Shown piece after piece: positions 35,629-44,032 of a stretch of DNA of 64,000 nucleotides. The stretch is taken from positions 3,171,535 to 3,235,534 of the forward strand of contig NC_021985.1 of NCBI RefSeq assembly GCF_000444875.1, given 5' to 3'. Every line of letters begins with the position of its first letter. Positions within the stretch are counted from its first letter, which is position 1. The notes beneath the pieces are model-generated. The model saw nothing but the letters and a program-made list of their open reading frames with translations. It did no database searches and was not told the origin of the DNA. The stretch comes from Streptomyces collinus Tu 365 (GTDB taxonomy: Bacteria > Actinomycetota > Actinomycetes > Streptomycetales > Streptomycetaceae). A program made the position numbers and the translations under genes.

Positions 35629-36828
35629 ATGTTTGACGCCGCCTCGTCCCCCGGCCAGAACCGCAGGCCACTCCCCCCGGCACAGTCGCCGGCGGACGGA
35701 GTGCCCAGTCCGCGCACCCCCATGAGCACCCAGGCGCGGCAGCCACCGGCGAAGAAGGCGGACAGACCGGGCAAACAGCGCGACGCGTTCTTCGACAACG
35801 CTAAGTTCCTCGCCATCGTGCTCGTCGCGATGGGGCACTCCTGGGAGCCGCTGAAGGGCGACAGCCGGATCCTGGAGGCGCTGTACACGGTGGTGTACAC
35901 CTTCCACATGCCGGCGTTCATCATCATCTCCGGCTACTTCTCCCGCAGTTTCGACATGCGCCCGGACCGGCTGAAGCGTCTGATCACCGGTGTCGTGGTG
36001 CCGTACGTCATCTTCGAGACCGCCTACCCGCTCTTCAAGAACGCGGTCGTCCCCGGCTCCCACGAGGAGATCAGCCTCCTCGACCCCTGGTACCTGACCT
36101 GGTTCCTGGTCGCCCTGTTCATCTGGCGGCTCACCACGCCGATCTGGAAGCTGGTGCGCTGGCCGCTGCCGCTGGCCGTCGGACTGGCCATGCTGGCCAC
36201 CGTCACCCCGAACATCGGTGACGACCTCGACCTGCAGCGCGTGCTCCAGTTCCTGCCCTACTTCGTACTCGGCCTGAACCTGAAGCAGGAGCACTTCCAC
36301 CTGGTGCGCCGCCGCTCGGTGCGGATCGCCTCGGTGCCGGTGTTCGCCGCCGCGCTGGTGATCGGCTGGTGGGCGGTGCCCCGTATGAACACCGCGTGGT
36401 TCTACCACCGTGACGCCGCCCAGGAACTCGCCGCCCCGTGGTGGTCGGGCCCGGTGATGACGCTCGCGCTGATGGGCTGCTCGCTGCTGCTGACGGCCTG
36501 CTTCTTCGCCTGGGTGCCGCGCCGCACCATGTGGTTCACCGCCCTGGGCGCCGGCACCCTCTACGGCTACCTGCTGCACGGCTTCCTGGTGAAGTTCGCG
36601 GACTACCGGGGCTGGTTCGACCACCCCTGGCTGCACCACCCGCTCGGCGAGATCGCGGTGACCGCCGTCGCGGCCGCCGTCGTCACCCTGCTGTGCACCC
36701 GGCCGGTACAGCGGGCCTTCCGCTTCGCGATGGAACCGAAGATGGAGTGGGCGTTCCGGCAGGACGCCGCCGAACTGGCCCGCGACCGCCAGTCCAGGGA
36801 GCGCGAGCGGGAGAAGGTCAGCGCCTAG
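35629..36828 (+). CDS. Acyltransferase 3 family membrane protein
   Basis: A 399-aa polytopic membrane protein of the acyltransferase-3/OafB-like family, transferring acyl groups to an exported glycan or lipid; substrate unknown. It has a soluble Pro-rich N-terminus of about 60 residues and then about ten helices. Recognisable are 'RDAFFDNAKFLAIVLVAMGHSWEPL' with the family His, 'YTFHMPAFIIISGYFSRSF', 'WYLTWFLVALFIWRL' and 'LGAGTLYGYLLHGFLVKFAD'. The ATG at 35629 (MFDAASSPGQ) is chosen because a promoter with a -10 box ending 7 nt before it is visible; an ATG at 35578 lies upstream of that promoter and one at 35722 is a weaker choice. The C-terminus is basic. Confidence 0.82.
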   Translation: MFDAASSPGQNRRPLPPAQSPADGVPSPRTPMSTQARQPPAKKADRPGKQRDAFFDNAKFLAIVLVAMGHSWEPLKGDSRILEALYTVVYTFHMPAFIIISGYFSRSFDMRPDRLKRLITGVVVPYVIFETAYPLFKNAVVPGSHEEISLLDPWYLTWFLVALFIWRLTTPIWKLVRWPLPLAVGLAMLATVTPNIGDDLDLQRVLQFLPYFVLGLNLKQEHFHLVRRRSVRIASVPVFAAALVIGWWAVPRMNTAWFYHRDAAQELAAPWWSGPVMTLALMGCSLLLTACFFAWVPRRTMWFTALGAGTLYGYLLHGFLVKFADYRGWFDHPWLHHPLGEIAVTAVAAAVVTLLCTRPVQRAFRFAMEPKMEWAFRQDAAELARDRQSREREREKVSA

Positions 36829-36849
36829 GCCCGCCCCGCCCCCATCCGC

Positions 36850-37296
36850 TCACAGACCGAGGAGTGCGCGCATCCGCGTGTACTTCTCGGTCAGTCGTTT
36901 CCGGGTCGGCCCGTCGAGGACGGCGAGCCGGGCCGGGTCGGCGTTGTGCGCCAGGTCGGCCTCCTTCACCAGCAGCGCGCCCGGGGTGGCCAGGATCCGG
37001 CGCGCGTACGCCTCCGGCTCCTCCCCCGGCCGCTTGGTGACGGCGCGCACGATCGCCTTGGTGCGCTCGGTGAGGGCGGCGCCCGCCAGCCACGCGGCCG
37101 GCAGCGCGTCGTCCTCGACCGCGTCGTGCAGCCAGGCCGCGGCGATCTGCTCGGGGTCACCGCCCCGGGCGCGCACGCCGTCGGCGACGGCCGCGAGGTG
37201 CTCGGCGTACGGCCGCCCCGCCTTGTCGGTCTGCCCCTCGTGGGCGGTGCGCGCCAGGTTCTCGACCTCGGCCAGGCTGAGTGGTGTGTCGGTCAC
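36850..37296 (-). CDS. HD-domain phosphohydrolase (short)
   Basis: A 148-aa metal-dependent hydrolase-like protein with the HD motif in 'AAWLHDAVEDDALPAAW' (about 53-69) and the second metal Asp in 'VKEADLAHNADPARLAVL'. The early 'ARTAHEGQTDKAGRPYAEHL' is typical of RelA/SpoT-like small HD proteins (Mesh1-type fold). It could hydrolyse ppGpp-like or other phosphorylated nucleotides; it lacks a synthetase half. The end is 21 bases from the acyltransferase stop (convergent). Confidence 0.82.
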   Translation of the reverse strand: MTDTPLSLAEVENLARTAHEGQTDKAGRPYAEHLAAVADGVRARGGDPEQIAAAWLHDAVEDDALPAAWLAGAALTERTKAIVRAVTKRPGEEPEAYARRILATPGALLVKEADLAHNADPARLAVLDGPTRKRLTEKYTRMRALLGL

Positions 37297-37495
37297 CGCT
37301 CCAGTGTCTCCCGGCGAGCGGGGCGACGAGCAGGGCCTCGGTGGCGACGGTGCGGCGGATCCGGCGCGGGGTGGTGCCTGGGGCGGTGCGCCTTCGGGCT
37401 GCGTCGGGCGCGGCGGCTGGGGCCCGTCGTAGGGGCGAAGGGCCCTGGGGCCTGTCGCGGAAGTGGCGCTGCGAGCGCTGGGCCCGCGAGTGGCG
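37297..37495. other. Gap where an ABC permease would be expected
   Basis: 199 bases between the HD gene and the ABC ATPase. On the minus strand a few codons ('RRIRRTVATEALLVAPL') look protein-like but are too short to assign. No start or terminator recognised. Confidence 0.35.
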
Positions 37496-38254
37496 CTAGG
37501 CCGCGGTGCGGCGGTGGGCCAGGTGGCTGGTGAGGGTCGTCATGCGGGCGGCGATGCGGTCGGCCGGGGCGCCGTCCAGGTGGTCGACGAGGGTGCCGTC
37601 GGCGAGGAACAGGACGCGGTCGGCCCAGGCGGCGGCGGACGGGTCGTGGGTGACCATGACGACCGTGGCGCGCTGGGTGTCGACGGCACCGCGCAGCAGG
37701 GCGAGGATCTCCGCCGCCGTGGTGGTGTCCAGGGCGCCGGTGGGTTCGTCGGCGAAGACGACGTCGGGGCGGGCGACCAGGGCCCGGGCGACGGCCACCC
37801 GCTGCTGCTGGCCGCCGGAGAGCTGGGCGGGGCGGCGGCGGGCGTGGTCGGCGAGGCCGACCTGGGCGAGCACCTCGGCGCAGCGGCGCCGGTCGGGGCG
37901 GTGGCCGGCCAGCCGCGTCGGCAGGACGACGTTCTGCTCCACGGTGAGTGAGGGCAGCAGGTTGAACGCCTGGAAGACGAAGCCGAGGCGGGTGCGGCGC
38001 AGCGCGGTCAGCTTGTTCTCACTGAGGCCGGTGATGTCCGTGCCGCCGAGCAGCACCCGGCCGGCGGTGGGGCGGTCGAGGCCCGCCGCGCACTGCAGGA
38101 AGGTGGACTTGCCGGAGCCGGAGGGGCCCATCACGGCGGTGAAGGTGCCCGAGGGCAGGGCGAGGTCGATGCCGCGCAGGGCGTGCACGGCGGTGGCCGA
38201 GCGTCCGTAGCGGCGCGTGACTCCGTGCAGTTCTACGGCCCAGTCGCTTGGCAT
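37496..38254 (-). CDS. MacB/LolD-type ABC transporter ATPase, no permease adjacent
   Basis: A 252-aa ATP-binding subunit. Walker A GPSGSGKST (about 42-50), Q-loop 'FVFQAFNLLPSLTVEQNVVLP', signature LSGGQQQRVAVARAL, Walker B VVFADEPTGALD and H-loop 'VVMVTHDPSAAAWADRV' are all intact. It belongs to the group that normally pairs with an FtsX-like permease encoded directly downstream in the same operon. Here the downstream gene is an unrelated HD hydrolase, so the permease is missing or elsewhere. A SpoIIE-type phosphatase gene lies 119 bases upstream on the same strand. Confidence 0.92.
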   Translation of the reverse strand: MPSDWAVELHGVTRRYGRSATAVHALRGIDLALPSGTFTAVMGPSGSGKSTFLQCAAGLDRPTAGRVLLGGTDITGLSENKLTALRRTRLGFVFQAFNLLPSLTVEQNVVLPTRLAGHRPDRRRCAEVLAQVGLADHARRRPAQLSGGQQQRVAVARALVARPDVVFADEPTGALDTTTAAEILALLRGAVDTQRATVVMVTHDPSAAAWADRVLFLADGTLVDHLDGAPADRIAARMTTLTSHLAHRRTAA

Positions 38255-38373
38255 GGGGGTCCTTCCGGTCCGCGGGCGTTCGCTGGTGTCCACGAACGTA
38301 CGGAGCGCCGGGGGGTCGGGACCATGCGGGCGGCTGGCGGATCGGGGCGGGGGAAAACCCCACCCCCGCGCGT

Positions 38374-39546
38374 TCAGCGGGCCGGTGCGGAGGCCTGCCG
38401 GCAGATGAGGAGGAGGGCGCGGTCGTCGTTGACGTCCTTGGCGACCGCCTCGATGAGGTGCCAGGAGGCACCGTGGAAGCCGCCGGCGACGTAGCGGTCG
38501 GCCTCCCCGGTGAGGCGGTCGATGCCCTCGACGATGTCGCGGTCGGAGGTCTCCACCAGACCGTCGGTGAACAGCATCAGCACGTCCCCGGGGCGCAGCG
38601 AGCCCTTGACGGAGTCGAACTGGGCGCCGTCGTAGACGCCGAGCAGCGGGCCCTCGGCGGCCTTCTCCTCCCAGCGGCCGCTGCCCGCGCTCAGCTGGAG
38701 GCCCGGCGGATGGCCCGCGGAGTACAGCTCGTAGTCGCCCGAGTCCAGGTCGAGGACGAGGTGGATGGAGGTGGCGAAGCCCTCGTCCCACTCCTGGCGG
38801 AGCAGGTAGCCGTTGGCGGCGGGGAGGAAGGCGTGCGGCGGGAGCGAGCCGAGCAGGCCGCCGAACGCGCCCGACAGCAGCAGGGCGCGGGACCCGGCGT
38901 CCATGCCCTTGCCGGAGACGTCGGTGAGCACGACCTCCAGGGTGCGGCCGCCGTTGGTGCGGGCGGCGACGACGAAGTCGCCGGAGAAGGACTGGCCGCC
39001 GGCCGGGCGCAGGGCCATCTCGTGGTGCCAGCCCTGGGGCATCTTGGGCAGCTTGCTCTGGACGCGGATCCGCTCGCGCAGGTCGAAGAGCATGGTGCCG
39101 CCGCGCCGCCAGGGCACCCCGACCCGGCTGCGGAACTGTGCGGTGAGCAGCCCGAAGAAGCCGCACGCGGCGACCACGAGGACCACGCCCGGGGTGACCC
39201 GCGAGGGTCCCTCGGTGTACGGGCCGAGCCGGACGGACTCCACGATCAGCGCGGTGGCCGCGGCCGCGTACAGGCCCAGCAGGCTGGCCGGGCGCAGCAG
39301 CAGGCCGCCGGCGACGATGGGCAGCACCAGGGTGGCCGGCGAGCACCACACGGAGTTGCCGAGGGTCATCGCCGTGAGGACGGGGATGGTGAGGAACAGG
39401 CCGATGAGCGCGATCCAGTCCGAGCCGTTGCCGCGGAAGTAGTCCACCGCGCTTCTGCGCAGGCCGACGCGGACCCGGTGCCACTGCTTCTTCCACCGGG
39501 CCGTGAACGTCTCGGCCTTGGCGCGCCGCTCTCGTCCTGCTGCCAT
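38374..39546 (-). CDS. PP2C/SpoIIE-type serine phosphatase with membrane sensor part
   Basis: A 390-aa protein. Residues about 40-135 have four hydrophobic segments ('IALIGLFLTIPVLTAMTLG', 'ATLVLPIVAGGLLL', 'GLYAAAATALIVES', 'VVLVVAACGFFGLLTA'). The C-terminal part is a SpoIIE/PP2C catalytic domain: 'GGQSFSGDFVVAAR' with a metal Asp, 'VVLTDVSGKGMDAG' with the second, 'SAGHPPGL' and 'LFTDGLVETSDRD'. Streptomycetes use many such phosphatases on anti-sigma factor antagonists; the partner is not identifiable here. The basic N-terminus stays in the cytoplasm. It starts 176 bases from the divergent acetyltransferase gene. Confidence 0.9.
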   Translation of the reverse strand: MAAGRERRAKAETFTARWKKQWHRVRVGLRRSAVDYFRGNGSDWIALIGLFLTIPVLTAMTLGNSVWCSPATLVLPIVAGGLLLRPASLLGLYAAAATALIVESVRLGPYTEGPSRVTPGVVLVVAACGFFGLLTAQFRSRVGVPWRRGGTMLFDLRERIRVQSKLPKMPQGWHHEMALRPAGGQSFSGDFVVAARTNGGRTLEVVLTDVSGKGMDAGSRALLLSGAFGGLLGSLPPHAFLPAANGYLLRQEWDEGFATSIHLVLDLDSGDYELYSAGHPPGLQLSAGSGRWEEKAAEGPLLGVYDGAQFDSVKGSLRPGDVLMLFTDGLVETSDRDIVEGIDRLTGEADRYVAGGFHGASWHLIEAVAKDVNDDRALLLICRQASAPAR

Positions 39547-39721
39547 TAGTTCGGGACCCTATCCATCGGACCAGCCCCTTGGCACGGGAGGTCCCACTTG
39601 TCCCCCGTCCGAGGCTCAACTTCGCGGTTCAACCACCCAGTGAACGGCACCGGGCGCCCGCCCGCGGCCGACCGGGAGAAATTCGTTCGCTCGTCCCGCA
39701 TCGCGCTGATAGGCATGGCGT

Positions 39722-40963
39722 ATGGCGACTGACCGTGCGACCGGGATGAGGGTGCTGCGCCCGGAGGAGTTCGATCCGTGGTGGGACACGCTGCTGCGCG
39801 CCTTCGGAGGTGCCGCGGCCTCTGCCGAGGAACGTGAACTGGACCGGTCCCTCACCGAGTTCGACCGTTCGCTGGCCGTCTGGGACGGGGGCGCGATCGT
39901 CGGGACGGGCGGGGCGTTCAGTTTCCGGATGACGGTGCCGGGCGGCGCCTCCGTGCCGACCGCGGGCGTCACCATGGTGAGCGTGGCCGCCACGCACCGG
40001 CGGCGCGGGGTGCTGACCTCGATGATGCGGCGCCAGCTCGACGACGTGCGTGCGCTGGGCGAGCCGCTCGCCGCGCTGACCGCTTCGGAGCCGATGATCT
40101 ACGGCCGCTTCGGCTACGGCGCCGCCGTCTCCCACCTGCACGCCGAGATCGACACGGCCCGGGTGACGCTGTCGCTGCCGGCTGGCACCGGGGAGGTGCG
40201 GCTGCGGTACGCGGACCCCGCCGAGGTGCTCGCGGAGTGCGAGGCGGTGTACGCGGAGCTGGTGCCGCGCCGGCCCGGGATGCTGGCCCGGCAGCCCGGC
40301 TGGGAGCGGGCGGGGCTGCTCGATCCGGAGAGCGAGCGGGCGGGCGGCTCGGCGCTGCAGTGCGTGGTGGCCGAGCGCGACGGCGAAGTCACCGGGTACG
40401 CCCGTTTCCGCACCAAGATGGGCTGGGGCCCGGCCGGGCACGACGGGACGGTGACGCTGGAGAACCTGGCGGCCCTCGACCCGGCGACGGAGGCGGCGCT
40501 GTGGCGCTTCCTGTTCGGCATCGACCTGATGACGACGCTGGTCGTGCGGGGGCGGCCGCTCGACGACTCCTTGCAGCACCTGGTCTCCGACGTCCGGCGC
40601 TGCCTGCTGCGCACGCGCGACTCGTGCCATGTCCGTCTCGTCGACGTGGGCGCGGCGCTCGCCGCCCGGACCTACCAGGCTCCGGTGGACGTGGTCCTGG
40701 ACGTCGAGGACGCCTTCTGTCCCTGGAACACGGGACGTTGGCGGCTGACCGGGGACCCGAAGGGCGCGTCCTGCGAGCGGACCTCGGACGCGGCCGATGT
40801 CGCTTTGTCGGTACGGGAGTTGGGGGCGGCCTACCTGGGCGGGGTGAGCCTGCTGTCGCTGGCGGGGGCGGGCCGGGTGCGGGAGCTGCGGCGGGGCGCG
40901 CTGGGCGAGGCGGCGGTGGCGTTCGGCTCGCCGGTGGCGCCGTGGCTGCCGCACGGCTTCTAG
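39722..40963 (+). CDS. Eis-like GNAT N-acetyltransferase
   Basis: A 413-aa acetyltransferase of the Eis (enhanced intracellular survival) type: an N-terminal GNAT domain with the acetyl-CoA loop 'VSVAATHRRRGVLTSMMRRQLDD' (R/Q-x-x-G-x-G/A), a second degenerate GNAT domain, and a C-terminal sterol-carrier-like domain ending 'PVAPWLPHGF' whose terminal carboxylate is the catalytic base in Eis. Homologues acetylate amines including aminoglycosides and lysine side chains; the natural substrate is unknown here. The segment before the ATG ('GATAGGCATGGCGT') could be a -10 element of a leaderless start, but this is weak. Confidence 0.88.
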   Translation: MATDRATGMRVLRPEEFDPWWDTLLRAFGGAAASAEERELDRSLTEFDRSLAVWDGGAIVGTGGAFSFRMTVPGGASVPTAGVTMVSVAATHRRRGVLTSMMRRQLDDVRALGEPLAALTASEPMIYGRFGYGAAVSHLHAEIDTARVTLSLPAGTGEVRLRYADPAEVLAECEAVYAELVPRRPGMLARQPGWERAGLLDPESERAGGSALQCVVAERDGEVTGYARFRTKMGWGPAGHDGTVTLENLAALDPATEAALWRFLFGIDLMTTLVVRGRPLDDSLQHLVSDVRRCLLRTRDSCHVRLVDVGAALAARTYQAPVDVVLDVEDAFCPWNTGRWRLTGDPKGASCERTSDAADVALSVRELGAAYLGGVSLLSLAGAGRVRELRRGALGEAAVAFGSPVAPWLPHGF

Positions 40964-41000
40964 GTCGCGGACACGACTCAGGCCGTGCCCGCGCCCCCGG

Positions 41001-41810
41001 TCAGGGCTTCTGGCAGCCCGGGCACCAGAAGAGGTTGCGGGCGGCGAGCCCGGCGGTGCGGATCCCGGTGCCGCAGACGTGGCAGGGCAGGGTGGCCCGG
41101 CGGTAGACGTAGACCTCGCCGCCGTGGTCGTCGACGCGGGGCGGCCGGCCCATGGCCTCGGGCATGTGCTCGGGGCGCACGGTGTCGATGCGGTTGTGGC
41201 GGACGCCCTCGCGCATCAGCTCCACGAGGTCGGCCCAGACGGCGTCCCACTGGGCGCGGGTGATGTCCCGGCCGGCCCGGTAGGGGTCGATGCCGTGCCG
41301 GAACAGCACCTCGGCGCGGTAGACGTTGCCGACGCCGGCGACGGTCTTCTGGTCCATCAGCAGCGCGGCGATGGCGGTGCGGCTGCGGGAGATCCTCCGG
41401 TACACGGCGTCCGGGTCGGCGTCGGCGCGCAGCGGGTCGGGTCCGAGGCGGTCGTGCACCGCCCGCTTCTCGGTGTCCGTGATCAGCGCGCAGGTGGTGG
41501 GGCCGCGCAGGTCGACGTACGCGCCGGCGTCGGCCAGCCGGAGCCGGACGGTGTCGGTGGGCGGGGGCGCGGGGGCCGGGCCGAAGGCCACCTTGCCGAA
41601 GAGGCCGAGGTGGATGTGGACCCAGTCGGCGTCCCGGAACCCGAGGAAGAGGTGCTTGCCGTGCGCCTCGGTGCCGGTGAGCACGGCGCCGTCGAGCAGC
41701 GCGGCGGCGTCGGAGAACTTGCCCTGGGGGCTGGTCACCCTGAGGGCCCTGCCGGAGAAGCGGTCGGCGTAGTCGTGCGCCAGCCGGTGGATCGTGTGCC
41801 CCTCTGGCAA
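41001..41810 (-). CDS. Fpg/Nei-family DNA glycosylase
   Basis: A 269-aa base-excision-repair bifunctional glycosylase/AP lyase. The N-terminal catalytic Pro2-Glu3 (MPEGHTIHRL), the conserved Lys in 'EAHGKHLFLGF', the helix-two-turn-helix 'DQKTVAGVGNVYRAEVLFRHGI' and the C-terminal zinc finger with CHVC...CPGC are all present. 'PEGH' rather than 'PELPE' points to the Nei (endonuclease VIII) side of the family, similar to mycobacterial Rv2464c (Nei2). The rpiB gene lies 36 bases upstream on the same strand. Confidence 0.93.
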   Translation of the reverse strand: MPEGHTIHRLAHDYADRFSGRALRVTSPQGKFSDAAALLDGAVLTGTEAHGKHLFLGFRDADWVHIHLGLFGKVAFGPAPAPPPTDTVRLRLADAGAYVDLRGPTTCALITDTEKRAVHDRLGPDPLRADADPDAVYRRISRSRTAIAALLMDQKTVAGVGNVYRAEVLFRHGIDPYRAGRDITRAQWDAVWADLVELMREGVRHNRIDTVRPEHMPEAMGRPPRVDDHGGEVYVYRRATLPCHVCGTGIRTAGLAARNLFWCPGCQKP

Positions 41811-41845
41811 GGTCCCTCTTTCCTTCCGGCTCCCCGCGGGAGCCC

Positions 41846-42334
41846 TCAGTCCTGCTGCGGGTGGTGGGCCGGGATCGGCGGGAGGTTCCCCGTGGTCTCG
41901 TAGTCGGCCAGCATGTCGATGCGGCGGATGTGACGCTCGTCACCGGAGAACGGGGTGTCGAGGAAGATCTCGACGAACTTGGTCGCCTCCTGGGTGCTGT
42001 GCATCCGCGCACCCACGGCCACCACGTTGGCGTCGTTGTGCTGCCGCCCCAGCGCGGCCGTCTCCTCGCTCCAGGCCAGGGCCGCCCGCACCCCCTTCAC
42101 CTTGTTCGCGGCGATCTGCTCCCCGTTGCCGGAGCCGCCGATCACGACGCCGAGGGCGTCCGGGTCCGCGGCCGCCTTCTCCGCTGCACGCAGGCAGAAG
42201 GGCGGGTAGTCGTCCTGGGCGTCGTAGAGGTGGGGCCCGCAGTCGACGGGCTCGTGCCCCGCCGCCTTGAGCCACTCGACGAGGTGGTTCTTGAGTTCGT
42301 AGCCCGCATGGTCGGAGCCGAGATACACGCGCAT
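41846..42334 (-). CDS. rpiB: Ribose-5-phosphate isomerase B
   Basis: Interconverts ribose 5-phosphate and ribulose 5-phosphate. It is 162 aa. The N-terminal 'MRVYLGSDHAGYELKNHLVEWL' and 'VVIGGSGNGEQIAANKVKG' are clear. The second block has Ser/Asn (GGSGNG) instead of the Cys (CGTG) of E. coli RpiB, which is the actinobacterial/mycobacterial variant that uses a Glu as base. It is co-oriented with and just upstream of the Nei-type glycosylase gene. Confidence 0.94.
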   Translation of the reverse strand: MRVYLGSDHAGYELKNHLVEWLKAAGHEPVDCGPHLYDAQDDYPPFCLRAAEKAAADPDALGVVIGGSGNGEQIAANKVKGVRAALAWSEETAALGRQHNDANVVAVGARMHSTQEATKFVEIFLDTPFSGDERHIRRIDMLADYETTGNLPPIPAHHPQQD

Positions 42335-42438
42335 GGGACGAGTGTGACACGCCCGTATCCGGGCAGCAGCTTCGGGTGTCGGCGCCGAAAAATGTGAGCT
42401 GCGCCATTGAAGCTCAAGAAATCCTCAAGTAACAATCT

Positions 42439-42460
42439 GGATTCGGAGGTTCCCGAATCC
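42439..42460 (+). promoter_or_regulatory. 8+8 inverted repeat in the rpiB-permease divergent spacer
   Basis: GGATTCGG (42439-42446), 6-nt spacer, CCGAATCC (42453-42460): perfect interrupted palindrome about 120 bases before the amino acid permease. Candidate operator. No regulator is adjacent. Confidence 0.4.
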
Positions 42461-42579
42461 ATTCGCCTCCGATTCACTGGACCGCCTCGTACACCGCTCG
42501 TGCGAGGACCTGTTCGCAGCCGCACAACGGCACCCCCCTCGAACGGGAATCGCTCCACCGGCGCAAAGGAATTCCGTCC

Positions 42580-44001
42580 ATGACCCCTGGTTCCGGACTT
42601 CAAGCAGGTCTCAAGAACCGTCACCTGACGATGATCGCCATCGGCGGCGTGATCGGTGCCGGACTCTTCGTCGGCTCCAGCTCAGGTATCGCCACCGCCG
42701 GCCCCGGCATCCTCCTGTCGTACGCCCTCGTCGGCACGCTCGTCGTCCTGGTGATGCGGATGCTCGGTGAGATGTCCGCCGCCAACCCCACCTCGGGCTC
42801 CTTCTCGGCCCACGCCGACCGTGCGCTCGGGCGCTGGGCCGGCTTCTCCATCGGCTGGCTCTACTGGTTCTTCTGGGTCGTCGTGCTGGCCGTGGAGGCC
42901 ACCGCGGGCGCCAAGATCCTCGAAGGCTGGGTGCCGGCCGTACCGCAGTGGGGCTGGGCGCTCATCGTGATGATCGTCCTGACCGCGACCAACCTGGTCT
43001 CGGTCGGCTCCTACGGCGAGTTCGAGTTCTGGTTCGCTGGCATCAAGGTCGTGGCGATCGGCGCGTTCGTCGTCGTCGGCCTGCTCGCGGTGTTCGGCGT
43101 GCTGCCGGGCGTCCACGCCGACAAGGCGAGCTTCTCCAACCTGACCGGCCACGGCGGCTTCCTGCCGCACGGTCCGGGCGCGATCCTCACCGGTGTGCTG
43201 CTGGTCGTCTTCTCCTTCATGGGCAGCGAGATCGCCACCCTGGCGGCCGGCGAGTCGGAGGACCCGCAGCGCGCGGTCACCAAGTCCACCAACAGCATCA
43301 TCTGGCGGATCGGCGTCTTCTACCTGGGCTCGATCCTCGTCGTGGTCTCGCTGCTGCCGTGGAACGACCCGTCCATCGCGAAGGACGGCTCCTACGTCGC
43401 CGCGCTGAACTCCCTCGGCATCCCGCACGCCGGCGAGGTCATGAACGTCATCGTGCTCACCTCGGTGCTGTCCTGCCTCAACTCGGGCCTCTACACGGCC
43501 TCCCGGATGGCCTTCTCGCTCGGCCAGCGCGGTGACGCCCCGAAGGCGTTCGCCCGCACGACCGCCCGCGGTGTCCCGATGGCCGCGATCCTGTCCTCGG
43601 TCGTCTTCGGCTTCGTGGCGGTCTTCTTCAACTACGAGTACCCGGACACCGTCTTCCTCTTCCTGCTCAACTCCAGCGGTGCGGTGGCCCTGTTCGTGTG
43701 GCTGGCCATCTGCTTCTCGCAGCTGCGGATGCGGAAGATCATCCAGCGTGAGGCGCCGGAGAAGCTCGTCGTGAAGATGTGGCTGTACCCGTACCTGACC
43801 TGGGCGACGGCCGCGATGATCGTGTTCGTCCTCGTCTACATGCTGTTCGACACCAAGCACGACGGCCGGGAGACCGTGCTGCTGTCGCTGCTGGTCGCGG
43901 CGGTCGTGGTGGTGATCGCCTTCATCAAGCAGAAGGTGGACGCGGGCCGCCGGACGGCGGTGCCCGTGGCCGACGAGCCCACGAAGGTCACCACGGGCTG
44001 A
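42580..44001 (+). CDS. Amino acid permease (APC superfamily, AAT/GABA-type), paralogue 1
   Basis: A 473-aa cationic/neutral amino acid permease with about 12 helices. Family hallmarks are 'KNRHLTMIAIGGVIGAGLFVGSS' (first helix substrate site), 'VLVMRMLGEMSAANPTSGSFS', 'YGEFEFWFAGIKVVAIGAF' and 'GESEDPQRAVTKSTNSIIWR'. It is most like GABA/asparagine-type permeases (GabP, AnsP). It shares long identical stretches with the second permease at 54499-55902 (about 12 kb away). A CAAAGG-AATTCC site precedes the ATG. A hairpin overlaps the end of the convergent kinase gene. Confidence 0.9.
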   Translation: MTPGSGLQAGLKNRHLTMIAIGGVIGAGLFVGSSSGIATAGPGILLSYALVGTLVVLVMRMLGEMSAANPTSGSFSAHADRALGRWAGFSIGWLYWFFWVVVLAVEATAGAKILEGWVPAVPQWGWALIVMIVLTATNLVSVGSYGEFEFWFAGIKVVAIGAFVVVGLLAVFGVLPGVHADKASFSNLTGHGGFLPHGPGAILTGVLLVVFSFMGSEIATLAAGESEDPQRAVTKSTNSIIWRIGVFYLGSILVVVSLLPWNDPSIAKDGSYVAALNSLGIPHAGEVMNVIVLTSVLSCLNSGLYTASRMAFSLGQRGDAPKAFARTTARGVPMAAILSSVVFGFVAVFFNYEYPDTVFLFLLNSSGAVALFVWLAICFSQLRMRKIIQREAPEKLVVKMWLYPYLTWATAAMIVFVLVYMLFDTKHDGRETVLLSLLVAAVVVVIAFIKQKVDAGRRTAVPVADEPTKVTTG

Positions 44002-44032
44002 CCCGGGCCGCTCCACGGCGCACATCTCCGAC

